NCBI RefSeq assembly: GCF_005281345.1
Contig: NZ_SZXJ01000038.1
Span: 1 to 64,000, forward strand
Length of the DNA: 64,000 nt
DNA from: Citrobacter sp. wls619
Lineage (GTDB): Bacteria; Pseudomonadota; Gammaproteobacteria; Enterobacterales; Enterobacteriaceae
Direction: 5' to 3'
The position numbers were made by a program, and so were the translations under genes. Below the pieces are notes generated by a model that was not told the origin of the DNA, made no database searches, and worked only from the letters and a program-made list of their open reading frames with translations. This document shows, piece after piece, positions 26,021 through 36,776 of this stretch (its first letter is position 1; the number at the start of each line of letters is the position of its first letter).

Positions 26021-26847
26021 AGCGTCTGCTGTGGCTGCTGGCGTTCGCGCTGCTGTTGGCCGGGTGTGCCGGCGAGAAAGGGATTATCGATAAAGACGGA
26101 TATCAGTTAGATACCCGCCGTCAGGCTCAGGCGGCCTATCCCCGCATTAAGGTGTTGGTTATTCATTACACCGCAGATGATTTTGATTCATCACTGGCTA
26201 CGCTGACGGATAAAAACGTCAGCTCACATTATTTGATCCCGGCAGTACCGCCGTTGTATCACGGCAAGCCACGTATCTGGCAACTGGTCCCGGAAAAAGA
26301 TTTAGCCTGGCATGCGGGGATTAGCTTCTGGCGTGGCGCCACACGCATCAATGACACATCAATTGGTATTGAGCTGGAAAATCGCGGCTGGCAAAAGTCG
26401 GCGGGAACAAAATATTTCACCCCGTTTGAAGCAACACAGATCCAGGCGCTGATCCCGCTGGCAAAGGATATTATTGCCCGTTACGACATCAAGCCACAAA
26501 ACGTCGTGGCTCATGCGGATATCGCGCCACAGCGTAAAGACGATCCCGGTCCCCTGTTTCCGTGGCGTGAACTGGCAGCACAGGGCATTGGCGCGTGGCC
26601 GGATACGCAGCGCGTCATGTTTTATCTCGCCGGACGTGCGCCTCATACGCCGGTAGACACCGTCTCGTTGCTCGATGTGTTGTCGCGCTATGGCTACGAC
26701 GTTAAACCTGAAATGACGCAACGTGAACAACAGCGGGTGATTATGGCGTTCCAGATGCACTTCCGCCCGGCGTTGTGGAACGGCGTGGCGGATGCTGAAA
26801 CCCAGGCGATTGCCGAGGCGTTACTGGAGAAATACGGGCAGGGTTAG
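26017..26847 (+). CDS. amiD: N-acetylmuramoyl-L-alanine amidase AmiD
   Basis: 276-residue outer-membrane lipoprotein (lipobox LLAGC, Cys17) that cleaves the amide between MurNAc and L-alanine, including anhydro-muropeptides, in cell-wall recycling. The zinc amidase_2 domain covers about residues 35-190, with zinc ligands in VIHYTADD and [16 protein letters not shown]; the C-terminal 80 residues form a peptidoglycan-binding helical domain ([17 protein letters not shown]). Convergent with ybjS, overlapping four bases. Confidence 0.96.
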   Translation: MKRLLWLLAFALLLAGCAGEKGIIDKDGYQLDTRRQAQAAYPRIKVLVIHYTADDFDSSLATLTDKNVSSHYLIPAVPPLYHGKPRIWQLVPEKDLAWHAGISFWRGATRINDTSIGIELENRGWQKSAGTKYFTPFEATQIQALIPLAKDIIARYDIKPQNVVAHADIAPQRKDDPGPLFPWRELAAQGIGAWPDTQRVMFYLAGRAPHTPVDTVSLLDVLSRYGYDVKPEMTQREQQRVIMAFQMHFRPALWNGVADAETQAIAEALLEKYGQG

Positions 26848-27857
26848 CGCGGTAGCTTGCCGTGGTCGCGTAACCAGGCCGCGGTACGTTCAATCCCTTC
26901 GTCCAGCGTGACTACGGGTTGATAGCCTAACTCTTCCTGAGCGCGCGTTGTATCCAGCGTAAAATCAAAATTAAGCTTCGACACACCGTAATGCGTGAGC
27001 TTGGGTTCTTTAGCCGATTTATTACCAAGACGTTCCATGCTGCGGGCGATCATGTCCAGCATCGGATAAGGAACCGAACGAATACGGCAATCAATATTCA
27101 GCTCATCAATGAGCTTCTGCACGATGCTGCGCAGGGTGCGATGCTCGCCGTTGGTGATGTTATAGGCACGACCTGACGGCAGTTTATCGCAGGTTGTCTG
27201 GCTTGCCAGCCACATCGCATGCACCGCGTTCTCGTAATAGGTCATATCTACCAGCGCACTTCCGCCGTGCGGCAACAGAATGCTGCCGTAGTGATGCATC
27301 ATATGCGCCAGACGAGGGATAAACACTTTATCATGAGGGCCGAACAGGCTTTGCGGACGCAAGACCGTAAAACGGGTCTGCGGGTTGGCCTGAGCTAACA
27401 GTGCAATAACCTCTTCACCAGCGGCTTTGCTACGGGCGAATTCGTTGGCGAAGCGATGTGGGCGGAAGTCCTCTTTGATATCACGATGGTGGTGATAGTC
27501 AAAATACAGTGAGGGAGAGGAGATATGAATAAAGTTACGCACGCCCCAGGCAACGGCCCACTCGCCCAGACGACGGGTAGCGCGGACGTTGGCCAGGTCG
27601 AAGGCTTCCTGCGTGCCCCACGGTGAGGTGAAACTGGAGCAGTGCCATAGTGTGTCGATACCTGCGAGCATCACTTTTGCCTGCGAAGAGACCAGCTCGG
27701 TCAGATCCGCATGGACAAATTCTGCCCCCATTTTTTCCAGCAGCTTACCCATCGCTTCGTTGCGACCGGTGGCCCTGACGCTGATGCCTTTTCTGCACAA
27801 AAACTCAACCGCGTTTCGGCCCAAGCCGCTGGTGGCTCCGGTAACCAGTACCTTCAT
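26844..27857 (-). CDS. ybjS: NAD(P)-dependent SDR-type protein YbjS
   Basis: 337 residues. Rossmann fold at the N-terminus ([16 protein letters not shown]) and a Y-x-x-x-K-like element in the extended SDR / 3-beta-HSD-like family. The substrate is unknown; E. coli YbjS is described only as a predicted nucleoside-diphosphate-sugar epimerase or reductase. 97 bases separate it from ybjT upstream in the same direction. Confidence 0.93.
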   Translation of the reverse strand: MKVLVTGATSGLGRNAVEFLCRKGISVRATGRNEAMGKLLEKMGAEFVHADLTELVSSQAKVMLAGIDTLWHCSSFTSPWGTQEAFDLANVRATRRLGEWAVAWGVRNFIHISSPSLYFDYHHHRDIKEDFRPHRFANEFARSKAAGEEVIALLAQANPQTRFTVLRPQSLFGPHDKVFIPRLAHMMHHYGSILLPHGGSALVDMTYYENAVHAMWLASQTTCDKLPSGRAYNITNGEHRTLRSIVQKLIDELNIDCRIRSVPYPMLDMIARSMERLGNKSAKEPKLTHYGVSKLNFDFTLDTTRAQEELGYQPVVTLDEGIERTAAWLRDHGKLPR

Positions 27858-27954
27858 ATCAATCCACTGTGTTTAAAAAACGTCGTGCGCATTCTTCCGT
27901 GAAATACGCTCGTATGCAATGGGAAACATGAAAGAATACAGTCTCTTTTTATCA

Positions 27955-29385
27955 TTAGTTTGTGATTTGTTCTGCAAGTTTGGCAATACGCTTCGCCATC
28001 CCTCTGAAAATGAACAAGTGCGCCGGGATCATCAACAGCCAATAGAAGAGACCGGGCATCCCGTGCGGGTGCCACCATGCCCGGACATCAATGCGTCGGT
28101 GATCGCCTTTTTCTTCCAGCGTAAAGCTCAGACGACCGAGACCAGGTGCCTTCATCCCAAACAGCAGCGTGAGCTGCTTTTCCGGTTCAACGATGATGAC
28201 TTTCCAGCTATCAACGGTATCACCCACCTGCAACAATGGATGTTGGGGCCGACCTTTTGCCAGCTTGTGACCCACCAGCAGGTCCAGCGCCGCACGTGTC
28301 TTCCACAACATGTTGCCAAAGAAATAACCTTCTTTACCCCCGAGGCGGTTCACGACCTGCCACAACGCTTTCCGGCTGGCGGAAGTCTCCACGCTAAAAC
28401 CGGCTTGTTTGGCAAAATACCCATATTCAGGACGCCAGCGTGCAAAAGCCTGAGCGTCATACCCCCAGTCGCTGGAGTTAACCAGTTTTTCCTCTTCTTT
28501 CAGCGTACTGCGAACCGCGTCGTCGAAGGCAATCAGCGGTTGTGGGATCAGCATCCGTAGTTCGGTGTCATCAGCCAACAGATCGTGCTTAAGCCCCTGG
28601 ATTAGCGCTTTCGCCGTCGTCGGCGGAACCGAAGTAATGACATTTAAAAACCAGACGGAGATCCAGCGGGTCGGAAAGGGGATAGGGACCAACAGCCGAT
28701 GCTTACCGCTGACGGTCATAAAGTGCTCAAACTGCTCCTGGTAGCTTAATACCTGCGGGCCTGCTGCTTCGAGTACGCGGTGTGTGCTTGCCGGATGGTC
28801 CAACAACGCCACCAGGTAATACATCAGGTTTTCCAGCGCGATAGGCGTGGTGCGAGAACGTACCCAGCGTGGCGGGGTTAACACGGGGAGGTTATAGACC
28901 ATGTCGCGCATGACTTCAAACGCAGCGGAACCTGCGCCAACGATAATGCCTGCACGTAGCTCAGTCACCGGTACACCGGATTCGCGTAGCGTATCTGCGG
29001 TGATCTGGCGCGCACGTAGGTGATCGGACTGCTCATGTCTGGGAGCCTGCAATGAGCTCAGGAAGATCAGTTGTTTGACCGGGGTCGTACGCAGCGCATC
29101 GCGCACGTTTTCTGCGACCAGGCGCTCATGGGCAATAAAGTCGCCCCCTTCGCCCATGCCATGAACCAGATAGTAAACGGTATCAATACCCGCCAGCAGC
29201 GGCGGCAAAGTATCCGGTACATTTAAATCGATCTTATGACAGTTAACATTGGCCAGTTGCTGCTTTTCCAGTCGCTCAATGCGACGTGCCGCAGCCAGCA
29301 CCTGATGCCCTTGCTGGCTGAGCGCCTGAACCAGATGCTGACCAATGTAGCCACTGGCGCCAAGAACTAAAATCTGTTGCGGCAC
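27955..29385 (-). CDS. ybjT: YbjT: NAD(P)-binding plus DUF2867 protein
   Basis: 476 residues. N-terminal NmrA-like Rossmann domain ([20 protein letters not shown], about 1-250); C-terminal DUF2867 domain (from about 330, [20 protein letters not shown] onward) ending in a hydrophobic segment ([20 protein letters not shown]) that may anchor it to the membrane. Function unknown. It follows ltaE by 10 bases, so it is probably part of a poxB-ltaE-ybjT transcript. Confidence 0.93.
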   Translation of the reverse strand: MPQQILVLGASGYIGQHLVQALSQQGHQVLAAARRIERLEKQQLANVNCHKIDLNVPDTLPPLLAGIDTVYYLVHGMGEGGDFIAHERLVAENVRDALRTTPVKQLIFLSSLQAPRHEQSDHLRARQITADTLRESGVPVTELRAGIIVGAGSAAFEVMRDMVYNLPVLTPPRWVRSRTTPIALENLMYYLVALLDHPASTHRVLEAAGPQVLSYQEQFEHFMTVSGKHRLLVPIPFPTRWISVWFLNVITSVPPTTAKALIQGLKHDLLADDTELRMLIPQPLIAFDDAVRSTLKEEEKLVNSSDWGYDAQAFARWRPEYGYFAKQAGFSVETSASRKALWQVVNRLGGKEGYFFGNMLWKTRAALDLLVGHKLAKGRPQHPLLQVGDTVDSWKVIIVEPEKQLTLLFGMKAPGLGRLSFTLEEKGDHRRIDVRAWWHPHGMPGLFYWLLMIPAHLFIFRGMAKRIAKLAEQITN

Positions 29386-29395
29386 GCCTGACTCC

Positions 29396-30397
29396 TTAGC
29401 GGGTTAAAAAAGCACGCCAGTGGGCGACGACTTCAGCAAGTTGCGCACGTGACACGTCCAGATGCATCACCAGACGCACAATCGGGGAGGCGTTAATCAG
29501 CACGCCATGCGCCTTCATATACTCGCCCAGTGCTGCGGCATGTTCCTCGCCAACACGGATAAACAGCATGTTGGTGTCGTGACGCATGACGTCGGCTCCC
29601 GCTTCACGCAACTGTTCTGCCATCCAGGCCGCGTTGTCGTGGTCGTCCTGTAAGCGCGCGACGTTATTTTTCAGCGCATACAGTCCGGCTGCCGCCAGAA
29701 TCCCGGCCTGACGCATTCCGCCGCCGGTCATTTTACGCCAGCGAATCGCGCGTTTGATGTAGTCATGACTGCCGACCAGCAGTGAGCCCACCGGCGTTCC
29801 CAGACCTTTGGAAAGACAAATGGTGAACGAGTCGCAGTATTGAGTAACGTCTTTTAACGCACAGCCGTAGGCGACGATGGCGTTAAAAATACGTGCACCA
29901 TCAACGTGCAGGGCAAGGTTTCGCTCACGGGTAAATTCCCAGGCCTCCTTCAGGTACTCACGTGGCAACACTTTACCGTTGTGGGTGTTTTCCAGACTGA
30001 GCAGGCGCGTGCGGGCAAAATGGATATCATCCACTTTGATTTTTGCTGCCACTTTATCCAGTGGCAGAGAACCGTCTGGCGCAGCATCAATAGGCTGGGG
30101 TTGAATACTCCCGAGCACTGCGGCGCCGCCAGCTTCATACAAATAGTTATGAGCACCCTGACCGGCGATATACTCTTCGCCGCGCTGACAATGGCTGAGT
30201 AACGCAACCAGATTAGCCTGAGTGCCGGTAGGCAGGAAAATAGCCGCTTCTTTACCAGAAAGTTCAGCGGCGTATTGCTGAAGGGCGTTAACGGTAGGGT
30301 CATCTCCGTAAACGTCGTCCCCGACCGGGGCTGCCATCATTTCTTCCAGCATGGCGCGACTGGGGCGGGTGACGGTATCACTGCGTAAATCAATCAT
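29396..30397 (-). CDS. ltaE: Low-specificity L-threonine aldolase LtaE
   Basis: 333 residues. PLP enzyme that splits L-threonine and L-allo-threonine to glycine and acetaldehyde, giving an alternative route to glycine. The PLP lysine is in [14 protein letters not shown] (near residue 197); the N-terminus [13 protein letters not shown] and [12 protein letters not shown] are typical of the family. It is separated from poxB by a palindromic element of about 110 bases. Confidence 0.97.
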   Translation of the reverse strand: MIDLRSDTVTRPSRAMLEEMMAAPVGDDVYGDDPTVNALQQYAAELSGKEAAIFLPTGTQANLVALLSHCQRGEEYIAGQGAHNYLYEAGGAAVLGSIQPQPIDAAPDGSLPLDKVAAKIKVDDIHFARTRLLSLENTHNGKVLPREYLKEAWEFTRERNLALHVDGARIFNAIVAYGCALKDVTQYCDSFTICLSKGLGTPVGSLLVGSHDYIKRAIRWRKMTGGGMRQAGILAAAGLYALKNNVARLQDDHDNAAWMAEQLREAGADVMRHDTNMLFIRVGEEHAAALGEYMKAHGVLINASPIVRLVMHLDVSRAQLAEVVAHWRAFLTR

Positions 30398-30417
30398 GGT
30401 GTCTCCTTATTACACTT

Positions 30418-30530
30418 CATCCTTCACGCTGCCTCGGCGTTGGCCGCACCCTTAAACCCCAGTCACATAGTAAACCTATGCTCCTGGGGATTTTCGGGCT
30501 AGCCGCCTTGATGCGTCATGAATGATTTTG
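30418..30530. repeat. Imperfect palindromic element between poxB and ltaE
   Basis: Central CCCCAG (30457-30462), CATAG (30466-30470), CTATG (30476-30480), CTGGGG (30484-30489), enclosed by looser complementarity (GCGTTGGCCGC against GCTAGCCGCC) and outer arms TCATCCTTCACGC / GCGTCATGAATGA. It could fold into one long hairpin in RNA. The core resembles a dispersed intergenic element I remember from enterobacterial genomes, for which I know no established name. Confidence 0.6.
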
Positions 30531-30552
30531 TGTGTGATTTAATAAGGATGTT

Positions 30553-32271
30553 TTACCTGAGCCAGTTCGTTTTCGCCAGTTCGATCACTTCATCACCGCG
30601 TCCACTGATGATCGCGCGCAGCATATACAGGCTAAATCCCTTCGCTTGTTCGAGTTTTATTTGTGGTGGAATGGCGAGCTCTTCTTTCGCCACAACGACA
30701 TCGACCAGCACCGGACCATCGATTGACATGGCGCGTTGCAAGGCCTCATCGACCTCAGCGGATTTCTCTACGCGGATGCCGGTAATACCACAGGCTTCGG
30801 CGATACGTGCGAAGTTGGTGTCGTGTAGTTCCGTTCCGTCGGTCAAATAACCACCCGCCTTCATCTCCATCGCCACAAATCCCAGTACGCTGTTGTTAAA
30901 CACGATTATCTTCACCGGGAGCTTCATTTGCATAACCGAGAGGAAATCGCCCATTAACATGCTGAAGCCACCATCGCCGCACATCGCGACGACCTGACGG
31001 CCTGGTTCAGTCGCCTGCGCACCGAGCGCTTGTGGCATGGCGTTTGCCATTGAACCGTGGTTAAACGATCCTAGCAGGCGGCGTTTACCGTTCATTTTCA
31101 GATAGCGTGCGGCCCACACCGTTGGCGTACCAACGTCGCAAGTGAAGATGGCGTCGTCCGCGGCAAAGTGGCTGATTTGTTGTGCCAGATATTGTGGGTG
31201 AATGGCTTTATCGCTGGGCTTGGCTAAATCATCCAGCCCTTTGCGTGCATCGCGATAGTGCTCCAGCGCTTGGTCCAAAAACTGTCGATCGGTTTTTTCT
31301 TCTAGCTGTGGAAGCAGGGCGCGAAGCGTGGATTTGATATCGCCCACCAGCGCCATATCCACTTTGCTGTGTGCGCCAATGCTCGCCGGGTTGATATCAA
31401 TCTGGATAATTTTGGCATCGGTAGGGTAGAACGGACGATAAGGGAACTGGGTGCCGAGTAAGATCAGCGTGTCGGCATTCATCATGGTATGGAACCCGGA
31501 AGAAAAGCCGATTAATCCGGTCATGCCGACGTCGTAAGGGTTGTCGTATTCAACGTGCTCTTTACCACGCAGGGCGTGAACAATCGGGGCTTTTATTTTA
31601 GCGGCAAATTCGACCAGCTCTTTATGTGCCCCGGCACAACCGCTGCCGCACATCAGGGCAATATTGCGGGAATAACGCAGCAGTTGCGCCAGCTTTTTAA
31701 TTTCTTCTTCTGCTGGCGTAACTATTGGCAGCGGTGCGTGATACCAGTGCGTACTGGCGCTTTCCGGCGCGGGTTTTAGCGCGACGTCGCCAGGTAAGAC
31801 GACAACCGAGACACCGCGGTTTAATACGGCTTTTCGCATTGCAATCGCCAGTACCTGGGGGATCTGCTCGGGACTGGAAACCAGCTCGCAATAATGGCTA
31901 CATTCGCGGAACAACTCCTGCGGGTGGGTCTCCTGAAAATAACCACTGCCTATCTCACTGGAAGGAATATGTGCAGCAATTGCCAGCACCGGGACATGGT
32001 TGCGGTGGCAATCAAACAGGCCATTAATCAGGTGCAGGTTTCCCGGTCCGCATGAACCGGCACAGACAGCCAGCTCACCGGTCAGTTGGGCTTCTGCGCC
32101 TGCGGCAAAAGCGGCAACCTCTTCATGGCGGGTTGGCATCCAGTCAATCGTTCCCATACGATTCAGACTATCACTGAGGCCATTCAGTGAGTCGCCCGTC
32201 ACACCCCAAATACGTTTAACGCCAGCTTGTTCAAGGGTTTTAGCAATAAAAGCGGCAACCGTTTGTTTCAT
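30553..32271 (-). CDS. poxB: Pyruvate:ubiquinone oxidoreductase PoxB
   Basis: 572 residues. Peripheral membrane flavoenzyme that decarboxylates pyruvate to acetate and CO2 and passes electrons to ubiquinone, important in stationary phase. TPP enzyme fold: N-terminal PYR domain (active-site E in [12 protein letters not shown]), central FAD domain, and TPP motif [15 protein letters not shown] with the closing NN in IVFNNS. The C-terminal 23 residues end in [12 protein letters not shown], matching the lipid-binding peptide released on activation. Confidence 0.98.
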   Translation of the reverse strand: MKQTVAAFIAKTLEQAGVKRIWGVTGDSLNGLSDSLNRMGTIDWMPTRHEEVAAFAAGAEAQLTGELAVCAGSCGPGNLHLINGLFDCHRNHVPVLAIAAHIPSSEIGSGYFQETHPQELFRECSHYCELVSSPEQIPQVLAIAMRKAVLNRGVSVVVLPGDVALKPAPESASTHWYHAPLPIVTPAEEEIKKLAQLLRYSRNIALMCGSGCAGAHKELVEFAAKIKAPIVHALRGKEHVEYDNPYDVGMTGLIGFSSGFHTMMNADTLILLGTQFPYRPFYPTDAKIIQIDINPASIGAHSKVDMALVGDIKSTLRALLPQLEEKTDRQFLDQALEHYRDARKGLDDLAKPSDKAIHPQYLAQQISHFAADDAIFTCDVGTPTVWAARYLKMNGKRRLLGSFNHGSMANAMPQALGAQATEPGRQVVAMCGDGGFSMLMGDFLSVMQMKLPVKIIVFNNSVLGFVAMEMKAGGYLTDGTELHDTNFARIAEACGITGIRVEKSAEVDEALQRAMSIDGPVLVDVVVAKEELAIPPQIKLEQAKGFSLYMLRAIISGRGDEVIELAKTNWLR

Positions 32272-32305
32272 GGTTTTCCATCTCCTTTAATGTGATACCG
32301 GTTAC

Positions 32306-32313
32306 AAGTTTAG
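32306..32313 (-). promoter_or_regulatory. RpoS-type -10 of poxB
   Basis: CTAAACTT on the minus strand, 35 bases before poxB, matches the RpoS -10 consensus CTAYACTT at seven of eight positions. E. coli poxB is RpoS-dependent. Confidence 0.55.
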
Positions 32314-32424
32314 ATGAAGATAATAGTTATGCTTCTCATTACCCCCTTATTTTCGGCAGCTTACATTTCACGAAGATAAAGCGTAGCTTGGCAGAAGAAA
32401 TGGTAAAACAAGGAATGAATTCAA

Positions 32425-32859
32425 ATGGTTACAAAACTATTAAATGCAGTTAACCGGACGCTGACGCACGAAGATTTTGGCAAGTTTTTGTTACGCCTCG
32501 CTGTTGGGGGGCTGATGCTGTTCCATGGGCTGCATAAACTGTTTGCGGGTATTGATGGCATCAGTGGCATGCTGATAGCCAAAGGGTTCCCCGGCTTTAT
32601 TGCATACGGTGTTTTGCTGGGGGAGGTTGTTGCGCCTTGCCTGATTATTCTAGGGATACTGACACGCCCGGCGGCATTAGGGCTGGCGTTTACAATGATT
32701 GTGGCGTGGCTGATGGTCGGGATGGGAGAAACCTGGTCTCTGGACAAAACCGGCGCCTGGGCGATTGAGAGTCTGGTGTACTTTTTTGTTGGCGCGATGG
32801 CGGTGGCGTTTTTGGGCGCAGGAAAATATGCTCTGGGCGGTAATTCAGCCTGGCGGTGA
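32425..32859 (+). CDS. DoxX-family membrane protein
   Basis: 144 residues, four membrane helices, with a DoxX-type signature: FLLRLAVGGLMLFHGLHKLF, GEVVAPCLIILGILTRPAA and a final FVGAMAVAFLGAGKYAL. DoxX proteins are small oxidoreductase-associated membrane proteins of broad distribution, often linked to thiol or quinone stress; this one has no assigned role. E. coli K-12 has no gene at this place (poxB is next to hcr). Bounded on the right by a REP pair. Confidence 0.85.
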   Translation: MVTKLLNAVNRTLTHEDFGKFLLRLAVGGLMLFHGLHKLFAGIDGISGMLIAKGFPGFIAYGVLLGEVVAPCLIILGILTRPAALGLAFTMIVAWLMVGMGETWSLDKTGAWAIESLVYFFVGAMAVAFLGAGKYALGGNSAWR

Positions 32860-32866
32860 TAAATGA

Positions 32867-32938
32867 CCGGATGAAGGTATTAATACTTCGTCCGGCCTAC
32901 AACGGTTCTTGTAGGCCGGATAAGTATGCCATCCGGCA
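32867..32938. repeat. REP pair (BIME-like)
   Basis: CCGGATGAAG...CTTCGTCCGG (32867-32895) followed by GTAGGCCGGATAAG...CATCCGGC: two REP-type palindromes facing each other with inverted GGCCTACAA / TTGTAGGCC. They lie between the convergent DoxX gene and hcr. Confidence 0.8.
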
Positions 32939-32946
32939 ATGACTAT

Positions 32947-33915
32947 TTACGCAAGTACCAGATCGCCCTGCGGATGACAGGAACACGCCAGAACGTAACC
33001 TTCCGCAATTTCCGCATCGGTCAGCGTCATGGTGCTGCTGACCGTGTAGTTACCATCAACTACTTTGGTTTTGCAGCAACCGCACGCGCCTGCGCGACAG
33101 GCGGCAACGACCGGAACCTTATTGCTTTCCAGTGCTTCCAGTAGCGTCGTGCCAACCGGCGCATAGAACTCTTGTGCAGGTTGCAGCTTGGTGAACTTCA
33201 GGCCGCTGGTTGCCGCTTCGGCCACCGGAGTGAAGAACTGCTCTTTAAAGAAGCGTGTTACGCCAAGCGCTTTCACTTCTTTTTCGACCAGATCCATATA
33301 CGGGGCCGGGCCACAGGTCATCACGGTTCGTGAGGTCAGATCCGGGACGCTCTTCAGCAGTTCGGTGGTCAGTCGGCCGGAAACAAAACCCTGAGTGGCA
33401 TTGTTTTCAGCGACTAATGTCACCGGATACTCACGCCATTCATCGGCAAAGATGACATCTTCTGGCGAGCGAACGTTGAAAATCACCTGCACGTCGGCTT
33501 GTGGACGGTACTTCGCCAACCAGCGACGCATCGACATGATTGGCGTTACGCCACAGCCGGCAGCCAGCATCAGGAACTTGTCTTCCGCTTTATCTTCACA
33601 GGTAAATTCACCCATGGCATCGGACAGCCAGATGTAGTCGCCGCGCTTCACGTCGCGGGTTAACCACTGAGAACCTGCACCGTCGTCAATGCGGCGGATG
33701 GTCAGCGTGATGTACTCGCTTACGCCCGGCGTTGAAGAGATGGTGTAAGCACGCAGCGTATCCGCTGAGTTACGTACGCTGACCAGTGCATACTGCCCGG
33801 CACGATAGGGATAATAGTCGTGGCATAGCAACGAAATTGTCCACACATCCGGCGTTTCCTGATGGATGTGATGAACCTGCATCCGCCACGGGCACTGATG
33901 GGTTGGCATTGTCAT
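32947..33915 (-). CDS. hcr: Hcp reductase Hcr
   Basis: 322 residues. NADH oxidoreductase that passes electrons to Hcp. FAD-binding RAYTISSTPG and NADH-binding AAGCGVTPIMSM regions precede a C-terminal plant-type [2Fe-2S] ferredoxin domain with cysteines in ACRAGACGCCKTK (C-x4-C-x2-C) and a fourth in VLACSCHPQG. Starts 10 bases after hcp, same transcript. Confidence 0.97.
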   Translation of the reverse strand: MTMPTHQCPWRMQVHHIHQETPDVWTISLLCHDYYPYRAGQYALVSVRNSADTLRAYTISSTPGVSEYITLTIRRIDDGAGSQWLTRDVKRGDYIWLSDAMGEFTCEDKAEDKFLMLAAGCGVTPIMSMRRWLAKYRPQADVQVIFNVRSPEDVIFADEWREYPVTLVAENNATQGFVSGRLTTELLKSVPDLTSRTVMTCGPAPYMDLVEKEVKALGVTRFFKEQFFTPVAEAATSGLKFTKLQPAQEFYAPVGTTLLEALESNKVPVVAACRAGACGCCKTKVVDGNYTVSSTMTLTDAEIAEGYVLACSCHPQGDLVLA

Positions 33916-33925
33916 TCTTTACTCC

Positions 33926-35578
33926 TTACGCGCTCAGCAGCTGCTTCATGTCTTCTTCAACGGTGGTCACGGAACGCAGACCAAATTTCTCGTTGAGTAC
34001 AGCCAGCAGATCGGGTGTGAAGAAGCCAGGTGCAGTTGGGCCAGTCACGATGTTTTTCACACCCAGTGACAGCAGGGTCAGCAGGATGACAATCGCTTTC
34101 TGTTCGAACCAGGAGAGCACCAGAGACAGTGGCAGATCGTTCACGCCACAACCCAGTTTCTCAGCCAGAGTGACGGCCAGGATAATGGCAGAGTAGGCAT
34201 CGTTACACTGACCGGCATCGACCAGACGCGGCAGACCTTCGATATCGCCGAATTCCAGTTTGTTGAAACGGTATTTACCACAGGCCAGAGTCAGGATCAG
34301 GCAGTCATCCGGTACGCTGGTGGCGAAATCGGTGAAGTAGTTACGTTCACCGCGTGCGCCGTCACAACCGCCAACCAGGAAGATGTGACGCAGTTTTTCA
34401 CGGCTCACCAGGTCAATCAGGGTATCAGCTGCACCCAGCAGCGTCTGACGACCGAAACCGACGGTGATCAGATGAGGAATTTCGCTGTACGGGAAGCCAG
34501 CCATCTGCTGCGCCTGAGCAATAACCGGACCGAAGTCATCACCTTCGAGGTGGCTCACACCCGGCCAACCGACGATGCTACGGGTCCAGATGCGGTCATC
34601 ATATGCGCCAACGGTTGGGTCGATGATGCAGTTAGAGGTCATGACGATTGGGCCAGGGAAACGAGCAAATTCAACCTGCTGGTTCTGCCAGCCGCTGCCG
34701 TAGTTACCGATCAGGTGTTTGAACTTACGCAGTTCCGGGTAGCCATGTGCTGGCAGCATTTCACCGTGGGTATAAACGTTAACGCCGGTGCCTTCAGTCT
34801 GCTCAAGCAGATTGTACAAATCTTTCAGGTCGTGACCGGAGATCAGAATGCACTTGCCTTCGGTTGCTTTCACGTTGACCTGGGTTGGGGTTGGGTGACC
34901 GTATTTTGTGGTTTCACCGGCATCCAGAATGCTCATCACTTTAAAGTTCATCTGGCCGATTTCCATTGAGCACTCCAGCAGAGCGTTCATGTCGGAAGGC
35001 CAGGTTCCCAGCCATGCCATGATTTTGTGGTACTGAGCGTAGATATCGTTGTCGTACTGGCCGAGAACGTGTGCGTGCTCCATGTAAGCTGCCGCACCTT
35101 TCAGACCGTACAGACACAGCAGACGCAGTCCGAGGATATTCTCGCCGATGGTCGCTTTGTCTTTATTCGGGGTAAATTCAGCGGCCTGACGTTGCAGGTC
35201 GCCCAGATCGTCGCTGACCAGTTGCAGGTCGGCCATCGGGTTTTCAACAGTGGCGTTAGCATCAATGTTCAGGCATTGCGCTTTCAGTGCATCGCGCATC
35301 GCGATAGCTTCACGAGCATAGCCAACAATACGCGGGGAATCGAAGTTCACGTTGGTCAGCGTGGAGAAGAATGCACGCGGCGCGAAGTTATCAACTTCAT
35401 GGTCGATGATGCCGTATTCACGCGCTTTAACAGCCCATGCAGACAGACCTTGTAGGGAAGCAATCAGCAGATCCTGCAGATCGGAGGTTTCAGCAGTTTT
35501 ACCGCACATACCCTGCGCGTAAGAGCAGCCGTTTCCTGCCGGAGTACGGATGGTTTGTTCACATTGCACACAAAACAT
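33926..35578 (-). CDS. hcp: Hybrid-cluster protein Hcp
   Basis: 550 residues. Nitric oxide reductase / S-nitrosylase with a hybrid Fe-S-O cluster, active under anaerobic nitrosative stress. The start at 35578 gives the cubane cysteines C3, C6, C18 and C25 ([19 protein letters not shown]) as in E. coli; a GTG six bases upstream would add two residues. Cluster ligands further on include the [13 protein letters not shown] region and GQCNDAYSA. First gene of hcp-hcr, with an NsrR-like site at its promoter. Confidence 0.98.
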   Translation of the reverse strand: MFCVQCEQTIRTPAGNGCSYAQGMCGKTAETSDLQDLLIASLQGLSAWAVKAREYGIIDHEVDNFAPRAFFSTLTNVNFDSPRIVGYAREAIAMRDALKAQCLNIDANATVENPMADLQLVSDDLGDLQRQAAEFTPNKDKATIGENILGLRLLCLYGLKGAAAYMEHAHVLGQYDNDIYAQYHKIMAWLGTWPSDMNALLECSMEIGQMNFKVMSILDAGETTKYGHPTPTQVNVKATEGKCILISGHDLKDLYNLLEQTEGTGVNVYTHGEMLPAHGYPELRKFKHLIGNYGSGWQNQQVEFARFPGPIVMTSNCIIDPTVGAYDDRIWTRSIVGWPGVSHLEGDDFGPVIAQAQQMAGFPYSEIPHLITVGFGRQTLLGAADTLIDLVSREKLRHIFLVGGCDGARGERNYFTDFATSVPDDCLILTLACGKYRFNKLEFGDIEGLPRLVDAGQCNDAYSAIILAVTLAEKLGCGVNDLPLSLVLSWFEQKAIVILLTLLSLGVKNIVTGPTAPGFFTPDLLAVLNEKFGLRSVTTVEEDMKQLLSA

Positions 35579-35591
35579 GGTCACACCTTTT

Positions 35592-35616
35592 AAAGTTATA
35601 TTTAATATACATGTTT
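35592..35616 (-). promoter_or_regulatory. NsrR-like operator before hcp
   Basis: On the minus strand AAACATGTATATTAAATATA followed by ACTTT is an AT-rich dyad close to the NsrR consensus AAGATGCATTT-n-AAATGCATCTT. It lies 14-38 bases before the hcp start. E. coli hcp is strongly repressed by the NO sensor NsrR. Confidence 0.55.
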
Positions 35617-35691
35617 AAGGTTATGCCTGCGCGTGAAGGGATTAAAGGGATTTCTGCTACAACTTGCAGGGAGATTGATTTAGCGCAATTT

Positions 35692-35713
35692 TGGCGGTAG
35701 CTGACTACCGCCA
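35692..35713. terminator. Perfect hairpin after lysO
   Basis: TGGCGGTAG-CTGA-CTACCGCCA, 9-bp stem with a four-base loop, 21 bases past the lysO stop and 114 bases upstream of hcp. The T-tract is absent, so termination is not certain. Confidence 0.5.
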
Positions 35714-35733
35714 GAGAGGTATTTGTCTGCGTA

Positions 35734-36633
35734 TCAGGCGGAGAAAAAGGCCATTAACAGTGGCACTAACAGGCTCAGAATAAAGCCGTGCACAATGGCT
35801 GCGGGCACCATCTCCAGACCGCCACTGCGTTGTAACACGGGCAGCGTGAAATCCATTGATGTCGCCCCGCAAAGACCCAATGCGGTTGAACGACTGCGGA
35901 CCACCAGTCCAGGGATCAGCATAATGGCAATTAACTCACGCGCCAGGTCGTTAAAGAAGGCGGCGCTGCCAATTACTGGGCCGAATGATTCGGTCAACAG
36001 AATGCCTGACAGGGAATACCAGCCAAAACCCGATGCCATCGCTAGTGCTGTTTTCAACGGCAGGCCGAGGATCAGCGCATTAATGACGCCACCCAGCAGA
36101 GAACTGGCCACCACGACCACGGCAACAATCATGCCCCGACGGTTCAGCACGATCTGCTTTAATGTCATACCGCTGTTTCGTAGTTGGATCCCAACCAGGA
36201 ATAATAAAAAGATCAGCGTATATTCGCTGGCTTCGGTCGCGTGCTGCAGTATCGACAATCCGGTAAGACCCAACAGAAAACCCAGCACCACGACGCCGCA
36301 AAGCTGTAGCGACTCCAGCGCCATCGCGATTCGGGAGGGGAGCTTCTCTTGCTGGTGGCTGTGTCGCCAGGGGAGTGAGCGCTCCAGCCACAGCAGCGCT
36401 GCGATATTGCACAGCAGAATGACCGTCACACTGACGGCAGAATAATAAAGAATGGATAACAGATTACTGGCGAGATTATCCAGAAACGCCAGACTGATCC
36501 CCATAAAAAAGAGAATAAGGTAGACGATCCAACTCAACAGCCGATTGATGAGTTTTAATGCGGCTCTGTGTCGAAGCGGAATGAGGTAACCCACAATAAG
36601 GGGTACCAGAATGATTAACAGCCCTGAGAACAT
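35734..36633 (-). CDS. lysO: Lysine exporter LysO
   Basis: 299 residues, about eight membrane helices; mediates export of L-lysine and its toxic analogues. Conserved elements: AMASGFGWYSLSGILLTESF and CGATSMDFTLPVLQ. The ATG at 36633 starts MFSGLLIILVPLIVGYLIPL as in E. coli; a longer frame upstream lacks homology. E. coli lysO (ybjE) is repressed by ArgR with lysine or arginine; I did not find a clear ARG box here. Confidence 0.95.
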   Translation of the reverse strand: MFSGLLIILVPLIVGYLIPLRHRAALKLINRLLSWIVYLILFFMGISLAFLDNLASNLLSILYYSAVSVTVILLCNIAALLWLERSLPWRHSHQQEKLPSRIAMALESLQLCGVVVLGFLLGLTGLSILQHATEASEYTLIFLLFLVGIQLRNSGMTLKQIVLNRRGMIVAVVVVASSLLGGVINALILGLPLKTALAMASGFGWYSLSGILLTESFGPVIGSAAFFNDLARELIAIMLIPGLVVRSRSTALGLCGATSMDFTLPVLQRSGGLEMVPAAIVHGFILSLLVPLLMAFFSA

Positions 36634-36735
36634 GAAACCCCGATCCTTGCTGAGAAGTAAGACGAAATGCGCCTGCACACACTACTGAAAGCAAAGAGGG
36701 GAGTAAAGTTGCAAATAAAAGGAAATATAGCGAGG

Positions 36736-36765
36736 AAAAAAAGGCCTGACAGTTCATCAGGCCTT
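36736..36765 (-). terminator. aqpZ terminator
   Basis: AAGGCCTGA (36741-36749) / TCAGGCCTT (36757-36765); on the minus strand followed by TTTTTTTCC. 12 bases past the aqpZ stop. Confidence 0.92.
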
Positions 36766-36776
36766 GTTGTTAGCGA

